This document shows, in pieces, positions 1 to 11,300 of a DNA stretch of 64,000 nt (positions within the stretch are counted from its first letter, which is position 1; the number at the start of each line of letters is the position of its first letter). The notes beneath the pieces were generated by a model that was not told where the DNA came from, ran no database searches, and was given only the letters and a program-made list of their open reading frames with translations. The translations under genes and the position numbers were made by a program. This stretch comes from Polytrichum commune (lineage: Eukaryota > Streptophyta > Polytrichopsida > Polytrichales > Polytrichaceae). The stretch is from positions 15,890,527 through 15,954,526 of the forward strand of contig OX485808.1 of the NCBI GenBank assembly GCA_950295325.1, given 5' to 3'.

Positions 1-444
1 TACCTGTTCTTCACTTGGTAGAGTCACGTTTGATGCCCATTTCTACGTTCCTAGTGCTTAGTGCTTCGTAGGCCCCCTTTACACTCGAGAGGTTTGAGAG
101 CTTGAAGAAAGGGGGTTTCTCATCAGTGAGAAGGGGCTTTCTTCACCTACACTTGTTCAATCGAGTCCACTGTACACTTGAGCTTTCAACTTGAGAGCCT
201 CAAAATCATATTGGGGTTGACAACTTTAGATCATGGCCTCTCAATGGACCGACGCTTAGTTCATGGCAACTACCGTGGGCAAGTGCAGCAACAACCTACT
301 CCTTCCTAGCGTATTCTTCATTCATTCCAATTGAGTGCTATTCCATTAAATCAGGGTCTCCAACCCCAATTTAAAGGTCAAATGAGCTTGAAATAGATTT
401 ATTTTATTTTATTTTATTTTAATGAATGTTTTTGGTCATACATT
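1..444. other. gene-free flank
   Basis: No supportable coding exon is seen. The stretch is unremarkable intergenic DNA. A short ATTTT-type simple repeat lies near 400-420, just before the SINE target site. Confidence 0.5.
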
Positions 445-664
445 GATTCCTCTGCAATTTTTGGTCCGAGATGACCTTAAACTACCGGATGATGGTGGAG
501 AGATACCCAAATCTCAAGGAAGAGGTTGGCGGTTCGAATCCCGGCTATGAAATCTCCTCTCTACTTGACGGAAAACTTGCCAGGTGGTGAACTGCCTCTT
601 GTGCTTTGGCACTGGCCTGTCGGCCTTCTGTCTCAAAAAAAAGAAAAAGATTCCTCTGCAATTT
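445..664 (+). mobile_element. tRNA-derived SINE with 16-bp target-site duplication
   Basis: A 188-bp element (461-648) is flanked by perfect 16-bp direct repeats, GATTCCTCTGCAATTT, at 445-460 and 649-664. It contains a good polymerase III B box (GGTTCGAATCC, about 531-541), a weaker A-box-like stretch about 40 bp upstream (near 489-500), and an A-rich tail (about 634-648) directly before the second duplication. B box, A-tail and long exact target duplication together are the hallmark of a tRNA-related SINE mobilised by LINE machinery. The exact duplication suggests a fairly recent insertion. Which tRNA it derives from is not resolved. Confidence 0.85.
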
Positions 665-3557
665 CAACTTTCCTCAATGTAATTGCCACGGAAAAGTTAC
701 CTTCATGGATCCTATGTGACCTTCTATAATTACAAAGCTCTCGGTTAAAATTCTCATGGAAGTTGCTTAGGAATGTTAAGAATTAAAGCTCTTGTAGACT
801 CGTTCTATGCCCCTTAACCAAGTAGGATTCCCATTCTTTTAATTGTCACGAATCTTCCTTTGTTCAATATCATCCCTCCTTGATGTCTTCATAATGTTAC
901 TAAACACTCACAATGCCATTCCATGGACATGGGAGTAAGCTGGGATTTATGCCAAGAAGAATCACTTCCCTTTAGGGCCACTTCACACCCTTTAGAGCCT
1001 GTGACCATTACACTTCAAGCACTCTCATTGGTGGAAAGGCGGAGCCAGTCCAAGTTCGTTTCACACTACGCTTTGAGGGACCAACGGAGTCAGTGAATGT
1101 AAGATGGATGTAGGGTCTACATCAATTCCTACATGGCATCGAATGGATCACGTTTCATGGTCACTTGGACTATTTTCAAAACCACCTCTTGGAGGTAGAC
1201 CTAACACAGAACCAGGAGACCATGGCACTCCAAACGCTCACAACCGTTGGTTTATTCTATTTTATCATGTGTGAGGACCCACATGAATAAAAATTCATTG
1301 AAATAGCATTTGGTTGAGGGCCCAGTCACATGTGGCTTCACACTACACTTGAGGGTCCGTACCACACTACATAATTTTGGAGCACGGGTAGATCACTTAG
1401 TGCATTTTAAAAACGACGTGCGGCATAATATAGAGAGGATTAAAATCATTTGAAATAAAAATTATAAAGGAATTCCAAATAATGAAGGGGCCATTAAATG
1501 TAGACAATCCCATTATAAGTAAGTTAGATGAACATAAAATGTGGGCCATTATTTTTTTGTAAAATTAATATAGGGGCTGAAGATAAGGATCCTATGTGTT
1601 TTCATCATAACAGTGTTTGCTATGGTCTCCTATGTGTTTTCTTCATAACTTTGTTTGCAATGGTATTATTGTTTGCACCCTTCTTTGCTTCCATGCTTTC
1701 CCTTAACACTCGTCAATTGCGTTAGGAAGTAGATTAGCTTTTATTACTTAAAAGGAATATAAAGTACAAAAAATTGCAGTGACTTGGACAATATAAGTAA
1801 TGGAAGGGTGCAAACAAATGGGCCATTTTTTAAATTTAAGTAATTATAGGGAGGCTTTAATTCAACCCTTGAAGGTAAATAGCCTCAAAACAAAAAACCC
1901 CCAACCGCACGTGGTGCACAAAAATGCCTTAGAGTGATCTACCTGTGTTTTGGAGGTGTGTCGGGACAACCTTTGGACACTTTCTTTTGGGCTCTCACAA
2001 TTTCATGGTCACGGCTCTTGGCTTCTGTGTGAAGTGTCTAAGTAGTGTTAAGGAAGACATGCCTAATTCGGTTACTTTTCTTAATCGTACACCATATTTG
2101 TTTGGTATGTGGTTAGATGTGGCTCCAACAATGGATACCAAAAAGACATGTTTTAAAAAAGGATTGGACCATCTGCTCAAAATATGCTAATTATTTTAGG
2201 TTCACCAATCAACATAGTTGGGAAGGCCCATATGAAACTAGGATTTAACTATATTTGGACAACATTTCATCCAAATATATTGGCGATGCTACTGAGACTC
2301 ACTAGTTTCAACTTTTCAATATGAATGCATTGATGTTCAATTTGTGGAGTATTGCATGTAGACATGTGTGTTGGAGGCTATGCATTGCATTCCTATTGCA
2401 AACGTTGTTGATATAACACATGAGACTCATGACATAGCATTAAGTAGCAAGCTCCAAATGACATTCTCAAAAGAGCATCAATCGGGCATGTGCCGGTTAG
2501 ATGTTTTTTTAGTTAATTTTTAATTTATTTGGATAGTTACTTTCACTAATTAGAATTAATTATGTCGGTTTCTAGGACAACATCAATGTCAAGTGGCTAG
2601 AAAGGTTCTAATCTAGGTTAGATTAGAATCTATACAAATCTAAATAGCTATAAAGTAACGGGAAGTTGGTGTGGTAAAAAGGTTAAAACCGCGTTGGATA
2701 CCTTCTTGATGTTTTGAAGCTTTTTTTTCTTCTTTTTTATTAATAAAATTAATGATTATTATTTATAAATTTGATTAATTCTCCAATCATTCATCCTTGC
2801 ATTGCAATCTTTTCCCCTCTTGTTAAGGTAATATTGCAAATACTCAAAGAGTACCCCGCTAACATTGCTACTTAACGTTATGGATGTTTTCTTTTTCTCT
2901 AAACATGAATACAATTTTATTTGTGCAAAGGTTATTCTTTTGCATGTGACAAGTGTTTGCATATGAAATCTTGAAAGTCACCAACTGGAAATATTACTTT
3001 ATTGTATGTCATGCAAACAATGACATCACATAGTATGTGCTCGATGTCTATGTCCACTACTAGAACCATATTGCCAAGAATCTCCTTGCAATGGTCAGTC
3101 TATCGCATGGTCCGCCGATACTGTTCACATGTGACTACTACGCGTGTGGTTTTTTTCTTGCATGAGGGGTAGAAGGCCCCTTTGAATTTCCCCCAATAAC
3201 CTTGAACCCAACTATGTCTCTGGGAAAACGTATCGCGTAGCTAGTGGAGGTGCATGCGTCTTGTGTACCTTAGCACGAGGTCTCCAAATGACTTCAAATG
3301 CAACAAATAAGGCCATAAAACTATAGGCATGTAGTCAATGGGTGACAAACATTGGTATGTTTCAAAAACTGTGGGGGAAAGGGGGGGGGGTTGAATGAAA
3401 TTGTATGGGTTGTCATCAATGAAAAGCGTCTTTTGCACATGAGCACCTTGAATTCTTTTAAACACAACTTGTGAAATTTTAAACCAAAACGGAATAGACC
3501 ACTTGGAAGGATATTGAGACAACTAATTGACAAAATAATTCTTCTCGCATTTGCAGC
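665..3557. other. gene-free interval
   Basis: Open frames here are short, overlap on opposite strands and have no recognisable domain or splice context. The sequence is AT-rich with a G-run near 3379-3390. Phrases seen here, such as 'reference to a more distant ... strand with dates shared', could not be tied to a family; the interval looks like old repeat-derived intergenic DNA. No gene is called. Confidence 0.4.
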
Positions 3558-3689
3558 ATGTTGTATAAGAACTCCTCCATGCCTAGTCATAAGAAAATGA
3601 ATGGCTTGGAGAATGTTTTTCCTTTTCTTGGAGAATTAGAAGTTGTTCTTAGAAGAATCATGTTTAAATCAAGAACAATACAATACCCT

Positions 3690-4060
3690 AGGATTATTGG
3701 AATGGCTGGGAATTTAAGAAGTTGGCTTTCCAACTCACATTGGTTTGGTAATTTTGCATATGAAGCTTGGGGGTTGGACTTATCTACCACATATGAACTA
3801 ACTTGACCATGAGAAGAGGTATTATTTGAGGCATTAGCATATTACATATTATACATAATGGAGAGGTGTTATTTATCTCTAGTATGTATATCTAAAAATG
3901 CTATTAAATTTTATCAAGTAAAAGGTAGATGTACAAAAGGATGCCCTAAGATTTAGAGATTTTAAAAAAAAAAGATGTATTAGTTTCATTCAATTTATGT
4001 TTTCATTTATTGTTGTCATGGTTAAAGTCCTTAATGACTACCATGTATGTTTGTTTATTA
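3690..4060 (+). mobile_element. LINE 3' end remnant
   Basis: This stretch aligns by eye with 55060-55330. Both have a reading frame ending in a Y-x-L-T stop pattern (here YELT, there YKLT). Both are followed by the same untranslated segment, including the shared blocks around ATGTACAAAAGG / ATGTGCAAAAGG and TTGTTGTCAT. At 55 kb this sequence follows A+C-rich LINE-like coding debris, so I read it as the C-terminus and 3' UTR of the same non-LTR family. The upstream 3558-3690 open frame may be a further decayed part. Confidence 0.45.
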
Positions 4061-4080
4061 TGGATTTCTATAAAACTGTT

Positions 4081-5099
4081 TTTTAAGAGATAAATTTTTT
4101 AAACATACATATAATATATATTAGGATTGGACCTAAAATCAAGATGTGATAAACTTCTAAAGTTTGCTGTTATTTTCGGCCCAAAATCACTAACCAATGC
4201 AACATTTTATATAAACTACTTATACTTCACCAACTAATAAAGATGAATTAGAATATGACCCAATCACAAGGAATACGTATCAAACAATCTATAAGGAAAT
4301 ATTTTTATTAGACGATGACAACAACATCACTCCCTTGTAAGAAACACTAACATTGAAAACTACTAAGTAACTAACAACATGTTCTTTGATTAAAGGTGGG
4401 GTTGATCAAGGTCACATCCCACTTGCATTGGATCATCTTCTTAAAAATTTAACCACTGTCGATATTTTTTCATCTAAACATTTTATTAAATTTTTATTTA
4501 GTAGTATAAAAAATATTTGTGAAAATAAATTTTACATTGTCGAGACAAATCGGCTAAGTTAAAAAACATATTTGATAGTCAACGTCATTCGCTCTATTCG
4601 TTTAATCGTTTTAGAGCATAGTCACTTTAGCTCCTTAGAATAACCTAAACTATTATGCCTTTTAATTACTTATTAATTAACTTTAGCTTAGTTAATGCTA
4701 AAAAATCAACTAATAAATTTTTGGCGTTTATTTTCTTAGGATTTTACTTACTAAGCTATTTTTTTAAGGGATTGCTATTTCCACACCTTTTTTTGCTAGA
4801 TTCACACCTTTTTGCCGGTTCGGTTGCCGTGTCACTGAGGCGCTATATATGAGATTCTTCATGGTGCATCCGGACCGTTGATCCATCAAGGCCCATCCAA
4901 GGGCCTCAATGATCCTAGGTGGCGGTGGGGTGGGGGGCGGGGGTGGTGCTTGCCACCAAGGCGGGGTGGGGCCGTGGGCCTCATGTCTTTTTTGGGGAGG
5001 CCGGATTTAGGGTGGTGTCGGGCCTAGTGGCTAGGCGGGCCCAGTGGCTAGGCCTACTTAGTATATAACTAGTTGGTTACCCTTACTCTACTTACTAAA
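4081..5099. other. gene-free interval
   Basis: No coding exon is recognised. Up to about 4760 it is very AT-rich. A GC-rich patch with G-runs follows at about 4918-5040. Direct copies of the later inverted-repeat arm begin near 5066. Confidence 0.4.
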
Positions 5100-5173
5100 T
5101 AACTAGTTGGTTAGCCTTACTCTACTTAGCCATTAGTCATTTAGTAAGTAGAGTAAGGCTAACCAACTAGTTA
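5100..5173. repeat. perfect 27-bp inverted repeat (hairpin)
   Basis: The arm at 5100-5126 (TAACTAGTTGGTTAGCCTTA...) is the exact reverse complement of 5147-5173, with a 20-bp loop. A further direct, slightly diverged copy of the arm lies immediately upstream (about 5076-5095). The cause could be a small fold-back element or local inverted duplication. No target duplication was identified. Confidence 0.75.
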
Positions 5174-6019
5174 AATGATTGATCATCTTCTTTGGTAGTC
5201 GAATTCATAGTCTATAAGCTTCTTATTTCAATACAATGTTCTTATCAATCGTCCTCGTATAGTATGAGTTTCTATGTCTTCTTCTTCTTTTGGTTGGATG
5301 GCATTTTGTTTCATCCTATTTGATGTGGCCATCATTTTGGCATTCACCTTATCAAACGAAGACATGAGGTCACCGTTGAAAGTGCTATGAACAACATTGT
5401 TGATGGAATTGAACTATATGCTCAGGATATAGACCACCTTGGTAGGTTCCATGTTGACACATTTGAAAAAGCTTATGTTATCATTTAAATAGAAAAAGAA
5501 TCTTCACTTTGACCTCTTGTGAATTTTCATCTCAACACCAATTTTTAACTTGAAATAACAATTGAGTGACTAGAAATTGCTAAACCTGTATGTGCCCACG
5601 ATAGGGCTACATACCTTCTAGCCGGATGTTTCTTTTTAATTTACAAAGAAACATTCATAATACTATGCAGTCCGTAAACCTGGCGATGGACTGACCATCT
5701 AGCATGCTCATTGATGACCAAGGTGGGAATCAAACCAGGGTTTTAAGAACAAGTGAAATTACAGAGCAAATGTGATTTCCATGTGAAGTCTATGGACGCA
5801 TTGCCAATCATGTGCCACTCTGTTGGTGAATCACCTAGGTGACATAATCAGCAACGCAAATTCTCCTGTACTAGTACAGATGAAATGAAATATATCAAAG
5901 TCCATGAGAAGGACAGTCGTTTCGTTTGATACAATCTTCGATTAGTCTTCACGCATAGATGGGTGGACCAACCAATCACAAGAGCTGCGCCTTCTCAGAT
6001 GAATTTCAACAGGTTCTCC
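5174..6019. other. gene-free interval / 3' flank of the copper chaperone
   Basis: No coding exon is recognised. The right-hand part probably holds the 3' UTR of the minus-strand copper chaperone that ends at 6020. No clear polyadenylation signal was singled out. Confidence 0.4.
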
Positions 6020-8589
6020 TTAAACAACAGCAACGGCGGCTTCTGGTGCAATAGTCTCGGTCTTCTCGTCAGTCCAGAAAGATGTCGCCTTTCCAGTCTT
6101 TGCGATACGGTCCAAGACAACATCAGGCTTGACATTGCCTTTGATTGTCACCTTCTGCTCCTCAAGATTGATGTCATAGTTCTCAACACCTGGATTGAGC
6201 GTCAAATTACCCATAAGAGATTGATATAGCAGCATCAATGTTGTAGAGAGAGGACAATAGAATTCCCTAAACTTTTAACTCTGCACTCAAATCTCCTAAG
6301 ATATTGGAGAAGCAATTCATATGAGATAATTAACAATTTCAAATCGAGGGCGTGGCTATTTCCCTCATAAATTTTGGAGCTCATATAAATATCTTATTCA
6401 TAATTATAAGCAAAGACTCTCTTTCTTCTTAAACAATCATATAGGTCCCCCCAACTATGTTGACTATCAAACCTAAAATAGGTGGCAAAATTTGAGCACT
6501 TAGTTCAATGTCATTATAACACATGTATTTTTTATGTCCATTTGTAGATCCACACCAAACCACACACTACTTGAATATAGGTGTCCAATTAATATTGTGA
6601 ACCTACTTAGGCCTGCTTCACTTAGTGATGGACATGTTATTATCCATCACCGAAAGAATTACATCTGATGAACAGACAGAACATGTCTTTCTGAAAAGAT
6701 CAATCAGGTGGCCTATGCATTAGGTTTTCTAGATGATGAGCAGTAATGTTTGTGAACAGTAGAGTTATAGGCAGCAGATTGTTACCATCCAGCTTTCCAA
6801 TGGCTCGTTGGACTGCTCCAACACAGCCCTTGCAGCTCATCGCAACCTTGAGGACAACAGTCTGCACATCCACAGAACGGTGTCAGGTATTCCTAAATAT
6901 AGAAAAGGTAGCTGCCAGTCAGTAATGCACGACTGGACATCCCAATAGCAGCAAACCAGACAAGCTTAATCACGAGTAACGCAATGCATTCTGTGACAAA
7001 TTCATGGCCCTGATCCTCCTCTTCAAACCTCGAGGTTTGGCAGGCCTCGAATAGTGACATAAAAGAAAGAAACCTAACGTTTCCCATCCGTGTCACTATT
7101 AGTTCGTGAAATAGAACATAGAGAAAACTCAATCGTAAGTCATTGAGGAGAAAGAATGTACAATGCTCACAAAAAAAAACACGGCACCACGGAAATTTTT
7201 CTACAACAGACGCCTCGACAATATATCAAATGAAATGATATCGATTTCAAAGTCCGTGAAGCCAAAAGGCTAATGGGACTGAACAAATACGCACAGCCCT
7301 TGCCGTGCTGCAAACGGTGGTAGAAGCGAAAAAGGACATAAGCTACTACAAGATAAATTGCCACACGTTTTCAACTTTTGAATACGAACATTACGACGAA
7401 CAGAATTTCGCCGCCGACACTAAGTGTTCGAGCGGTGGCAAACGGGGACACTCCTCTGACCAAGAAAGAGTTGATATACAGGGAGATAACTAAACCTTGA
7501 TGTTTATATATCACATCTGGCATGAAAGCTCTCTCAATCAAGACGAAAATAGAAATCATACACGACAAAAGTATCGCGAGAATGTCGTTCTGAAATTTCC
7601 TGGATCGCAAAATGGCGAACCAGGAGTCTGCAGGATAACCGAGACCTTGGCATTGGGATTAAATGCTGCCAGAAGCCTTTCCCTGCGGAACTACAAAACG
7701 AGAATCGAGCAAACAAACAAAAATAGAAAGAAGAGATCTTTGGACAGCATACAAAAGACGTGCTCAAATCTGCTCGGCAGAGGATCTTGCTGTACAGTTC
7801 ACCTCCAGAGCTAGAATCCAATCAAAAGAAATGCCAAAAAAACCTCGGGAAATAGGAAATTATTCGCTGAATAATAGAAACCGCCGGAGCGCGCCTGGGA
7901 GACCGAAATAACAATCCACCTCTCTTTTTTAATTAACAAAACAACTACCCTTGCACCAATTGGCCGAAAAAAGCGGTTAAATACACACAAACATCGCTCG
8001 TCGTTTGGAACGGCATTTCTAAATGCTCCGTGAGCTTCATAAGCGCGGAGTACAGCCGGACAATCCTATTCTCAAATGAAACACCAATTCTTGCATCAAT
8101 TGACCATAAAAAGAGGTCACATACACAAACTTCGCTCATCATTTGGAGCGGCGCCTCTGAATGCCCCGTGAGGTTCACAAGCGCGAAGTACAGGCGAAAC
8201 GTATTATCCTATCCTCAAATGGACACGGATCCTTGCAACAATTTGGCTCCAAAAAGAGGCGGAATGTACACAAACTTCGGTCGCCATTCTTAAAGGACTT
8301 TCTGAGTGCTCGGTGAGCTTCAAAATCCCGGAGTGCACGCAGAAAAGTATCCTAATCTCAAAAGAACATCAATCCCTGCAATCAATTGGCTCCAAAAAAA
8401 GATCCCAGATACACAAAAACTTCGCTCATCCTTTCGAACGGCGCCCCCAAGTGCTCCGTGAGCTTCACAGGCGCAGACTACAGGCGAAACGCATTATCCT
8501 ATTCTCAAAAACAAAACAAAAAAAACACCGATCCTTGCAACAATCGGCTCCAAAAGAGAGGTAGAATGCACCCGAACCTCGCTCGTCAT
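6020..8589 (-). CDS. copper chaperone, ATX1/CCH type (HMA domain)
   Basis: This encodes a small heavy-metal-associated (HMA) protein of the plant ATX1/CCH family, cytosolic carriers that pass Cu(I) to P-type copper ATPases. Exon 2 is 6861-6786 and exon 3 is 6189-6020, both with AG/GT borders, joined in frame (phase 1). Exon 2 encodes TVVLKVAMSCKGC..., with the Cu-binding M-x-C-x-x-C loop. Exon 3 encodes the rest of the ferredoxin-like fold and ends GKATSFW plus a short acidic/alanine tail. Exon 1 is inferred: in plant homologues only a few residues precede TVVLKV. The best phase-0 candidate is ATG-ACG-AGC-GAG followed by GT at 8589-8578, giving MTSE-TVVLKV and an 85-residue protein with a 1716-bp first intron. 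Other repeat copies offer MSE or MMSE starts (8429-8421; 8142-8131). Exons 2 and 3 are firm and exon 1 is tentative. The long C-terminal extension of Arabidopsis CCH is absent, so it is closer to ATX1 in length. Confidence 0.85.
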
Positions 8590-8645
8590 TTTCAGGGGTA
8601 TTTCTGAGCGCTCCGCAACTCCAGAAGCGGAAAACAGAGGAAGAT
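7945..8645. repeat. five-copy diverged tandem repeat (~145-155 bp) over the chaperone first-exon region
   Basis: Five head-to-tail copies start near 7945, 8080, 8227, 8371 and 8530 (the last partial). Each begins with a version of CTTGCAACAATTGGC and then runs through CACAAACTTCGCTCATC, CCGTGAGCTTCAC and an ATTATCCTA...CTCAAA end. The copies are clearly diverged. On the minus strand three of them (8131-8142, 8421-8429, 8578-8589) carry ATG...AGC-GA(A/G) followed immediately by a GT donor, that is, a possible first exon for the downstream copper chaperone. Confidence 0.85.
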
Positions 8646-8963
8646 CCAAGAACCGCAGCTGATGCGCCGAGAGCGAAACTCCAAAGGTCGAGTGCAAAAC
8701 AATTTTGTAGAGTCCGGTTTTGGAAGCAAAGATATGGAGGAAGAGAAGGAGCAGGGACCTGCAGAAGGGTCTGGAAACGACGGGGTTCACATTGCGAAAC
8801 AGGATGAGAAGTATCCGGAACACCCACAAGTCCCCGTCCCACGCACGGGAAACCGAGTGGGTTTGGGCCCCTTTTGACGCGACATGGCTTGGCTGGCAGT
8901 GTTATATTTTTCTGTGGTCTTATAAAAGTCTAATAAATTATCATGGCCCAGTGTGTGTACTAC

Positions 8964-10625
8964 ACTTGGTACTACAAAGGGGGGGGGGGGGGGGGGCTTT
9001 TTGAGTTTGTGGAGAGCTCATGGAAATACAAGTTAAGGAAGACATGTGTTATTTGGTTTGTTTTTAAGATTCTTGGCACCCACTTCTCTTAGGATTTGAA
9101 ACATGAAATTAGTGTGACACGATTAGCAAATCCAAATCGTGGGTGTAGCCATCTATTTTCGGAGCTCATATGAATGTTTCATTCAATTGTAAAGTGAAAA
9201 GCCTCGTGCTCATCAAGTGATCTTATAGGTTCCTTCTAACACTTTTTGGAACAACTCTATCATCTCAAATTCTCACATTACCCGAACACTCGAATTCCGC
9301 AATGTTCAGTACATGGGCAACTGCTGCAAACAACTTTTCTTATGAAGAAATTCCCCTCCCCATTCTAACACCCCCCCCCCCCCAATTGGTACTACAGGGG
9401 GGGGGGCTTTTGAGTTTGTGGGGACCTCATGATGAGAACTCATGTCCTCTGGCTCATGGAAATACAAGTTAAGGAAGACATGTGTTATTTGGTTTGTTTT
9501 TAAAATTCTTGGCACCCACTTCTCTTAGGATTTGAAACATGAAATTAGTGTGACACGATTAGCAAATCCAAATCGTGGGTGTAGCCATCTATTTTCAGAG
9601 CTCATATGAATGTTTCATTCAATTGTAAAGTGAAAAGCCTCGTGCTCATCAAGTGATCTTATAGGTTCCTTCTAAGAGCATCCTCAGTCGGTCTAGGTAA
9701 AGCTCACTGCAAACCAAGACCTATCTTGCTTAAAATTGCTCAAAATTTAGAGGGAGTGCACCAAATCTGCTTAAAAATGGACAGATCCTCCCACACTCCC
9801 TCTAAATGTCAAAAATTTGGAGGGAGTGTGGGAGGATCTTTCCATTTTAAAGCAAGATTTGGTGCACTCCCTCTAAATTTTGAAAATGTGGTGTTTTCAA
9901 TGAGGGATTTCACCTACGTCAAATTTTTACAATTCTTTTTTCTTGAGAAATATCTCACGTTTATTTAGGTGTGCTTCTAATGATGGTAATTTCAGTTTCT
10001 AATTTTAGGTCAGTCAAAAGATAGGTCTTGGTTTGCAGTGAGCTTTACCTAGACCGACTGAGGATGCTCTAACACTTTTTGGAACAACTCTATCATCTCA
10101 AATTCTCACATTACCCGAACACTCGAATTCCGCAATGTTCAGTACATGGGCAACTGCTGCAAACAACTTTTCTTATGAAGAAATTCCCCTCCCCATTCTA
10201 ACCCCCCCCCCCCAATTGGTACTACAGGGGGGGGGGGCTTTTGAGTTTGTGGGGACCTCATGATGAGAACTCATGTCCTCTGGCTCATGGAAATACAAGT
10301 TAAGGAAGACATGTGTTATTTGGTTTGTTTTTAAAATTCTTGGCACCCACTTCTCTTAGGATTTGAAACATGAAAATTAGTGTGACACGATTAGCAAATC
10401 CAAATCGTGCTCGTAGCCATCTATTTTCCGAGCTCATATGAATGTTTCATTCAATTGTAAAGTGAAAAGCCTCGTGATCTTATAGGTTCCTTCTAACACT
10501 TTTTGGAACAACTCTACCATCTCAAATCCTCACATTACCCGAACACTCGAATTCCGCAATGTTCAATACATGGGCAACTGCTGCAAACAACTTTTCTTAT
10601 GAAGAAATTCCCCTCCCCATTCTAC
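8964..10625 (+). repeat. three tandem copies of a ~0.4-kb block bounded by poly-C/poly-G tracts
   Basis: The block runs from TTGGTACTACA plus a G-tract, through GACATGTGTTATTTGG, CACGATTAGCAAATCC and AACACTCGAATTCCGC, to a closing C-tract or its equivalent. It occurs at about 8964-9383, 9384-10213 (interrupted by a MITE) and 10214-10625. The copies are nearly identical, so the triplication is recent. The C-tract followed by AATTGGTACTACAG and a G-tract at each junction can pair as a hairpin. Copies 1 and 3 preserve the empty site of the MITE. Confidence 0.9.
9676..10069. mobile_element. MITE with perfect 52-bp TIRs and TAA duplication (PIF/Harbinger-like)
   Basis: This 394-bp non-coding element begins GAGCATCCTCAGTCGGTCTA and ends with its exact reverse complement; the terminal inverted repeats are identical over 52 bp (9676-9727 and 10018-10069). 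It is flanked by TAA at 9673-9675 and 10070-10072. Two neighbouring copies of the host repeat show the uninterrupted site (TTCTAACAC). Inside is a second near-perfect inverted repeat with arms of about 70 bp (about 9742-9888), so the whole element can fold as nested hairpins. A three-base TAA duplication fits the PIF/Harbinger superfamily. No transposase is present. Confidence 0.92.
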
Positions 10626-11300
10626 TCCCTATGCCCCACAAAGGCTCCCACGTTAACACGTGGCTTCATATTCTTGCATACTACACGCACCTTATCCTTA
10701 AGGGCTTGCACACATATAGACATGATTAATAAGGGTCTCGTACATATTTGACAACTCCTACTCTCCCACCACCAGACCTGATGGAAATGCCTCGTTAATG
10801 GTAAATCTTGCCCTAAGACACCCAACGATAACACCGTCCCACACCAGCTACTCCCTTGCATATGCCTCTCTACCCCATGCATCTATCTATCCCGCTTTCG
10901 GTCAAACATCCTTCTCATCGAAGGCCTCCAAACCCATGATCCCTTTCCCACACAACCCACTACCAACATCAAACTCCACTGCATCAAATTCACCCACTGC
11001 CATGATCATTTCACAAAAACATATGTACAACGGAGAACTGACAAATACACCCCACTCATGGTTACCATAGCCGCTAGCATTTGGCAAATTCAATCGCTTA
11101 TTGTGCTCACCGCATACCAACGAGGAGGAATTCTCAACTCCGCCCTCAAAAACCTTACCAACCATTTCAAGTTTCCTTCTAGGCACATCAAAACAATTCA
11201 AACCCAACTACACACTACCACTATCCGCTCCCTATCCAACATCATCCTTAATAAAAGTAAACTTGAAACCTAGCCCGCAATCCTCCGTATAAGTGCTTCC
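10626..11300 (+). mobile_element. decayed A+C-rich LINE-like coding debris
   Basis: The plus strand becomes strikingly A+C-rich, with several overlapping frames that look protein-like but are broken by stops and shifts. Composition and style match the LINE-derived segments at 54.4-56.6 kb and the minus strand of 17.6-20.4 and 50.9-52.6 kb. No diagnostic catalytic motif was found in this fragment, so the assignment rests on composition and is tentative. Confidence 0.35.

Noticed and set aside
5650-5760. Possible second SINE on the minus strand (GGTTTGATTCC box)
   Set aside because: No A box at the right distance, no A-rich tail and no flanking duplication.
7167-7821. Several overlapping open frames between chaperone exons 1 and 2
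   Set aside because: They lie inside the inferred first intron, occur on both strands, and have no recognisable domain.
8465-8842. 125- and 111-codon minus-strand frames at the chaperone 5' end
   Set aside because: They run through the tandem repeat and probable 5' UTR in different frames and do not match the HMA family.
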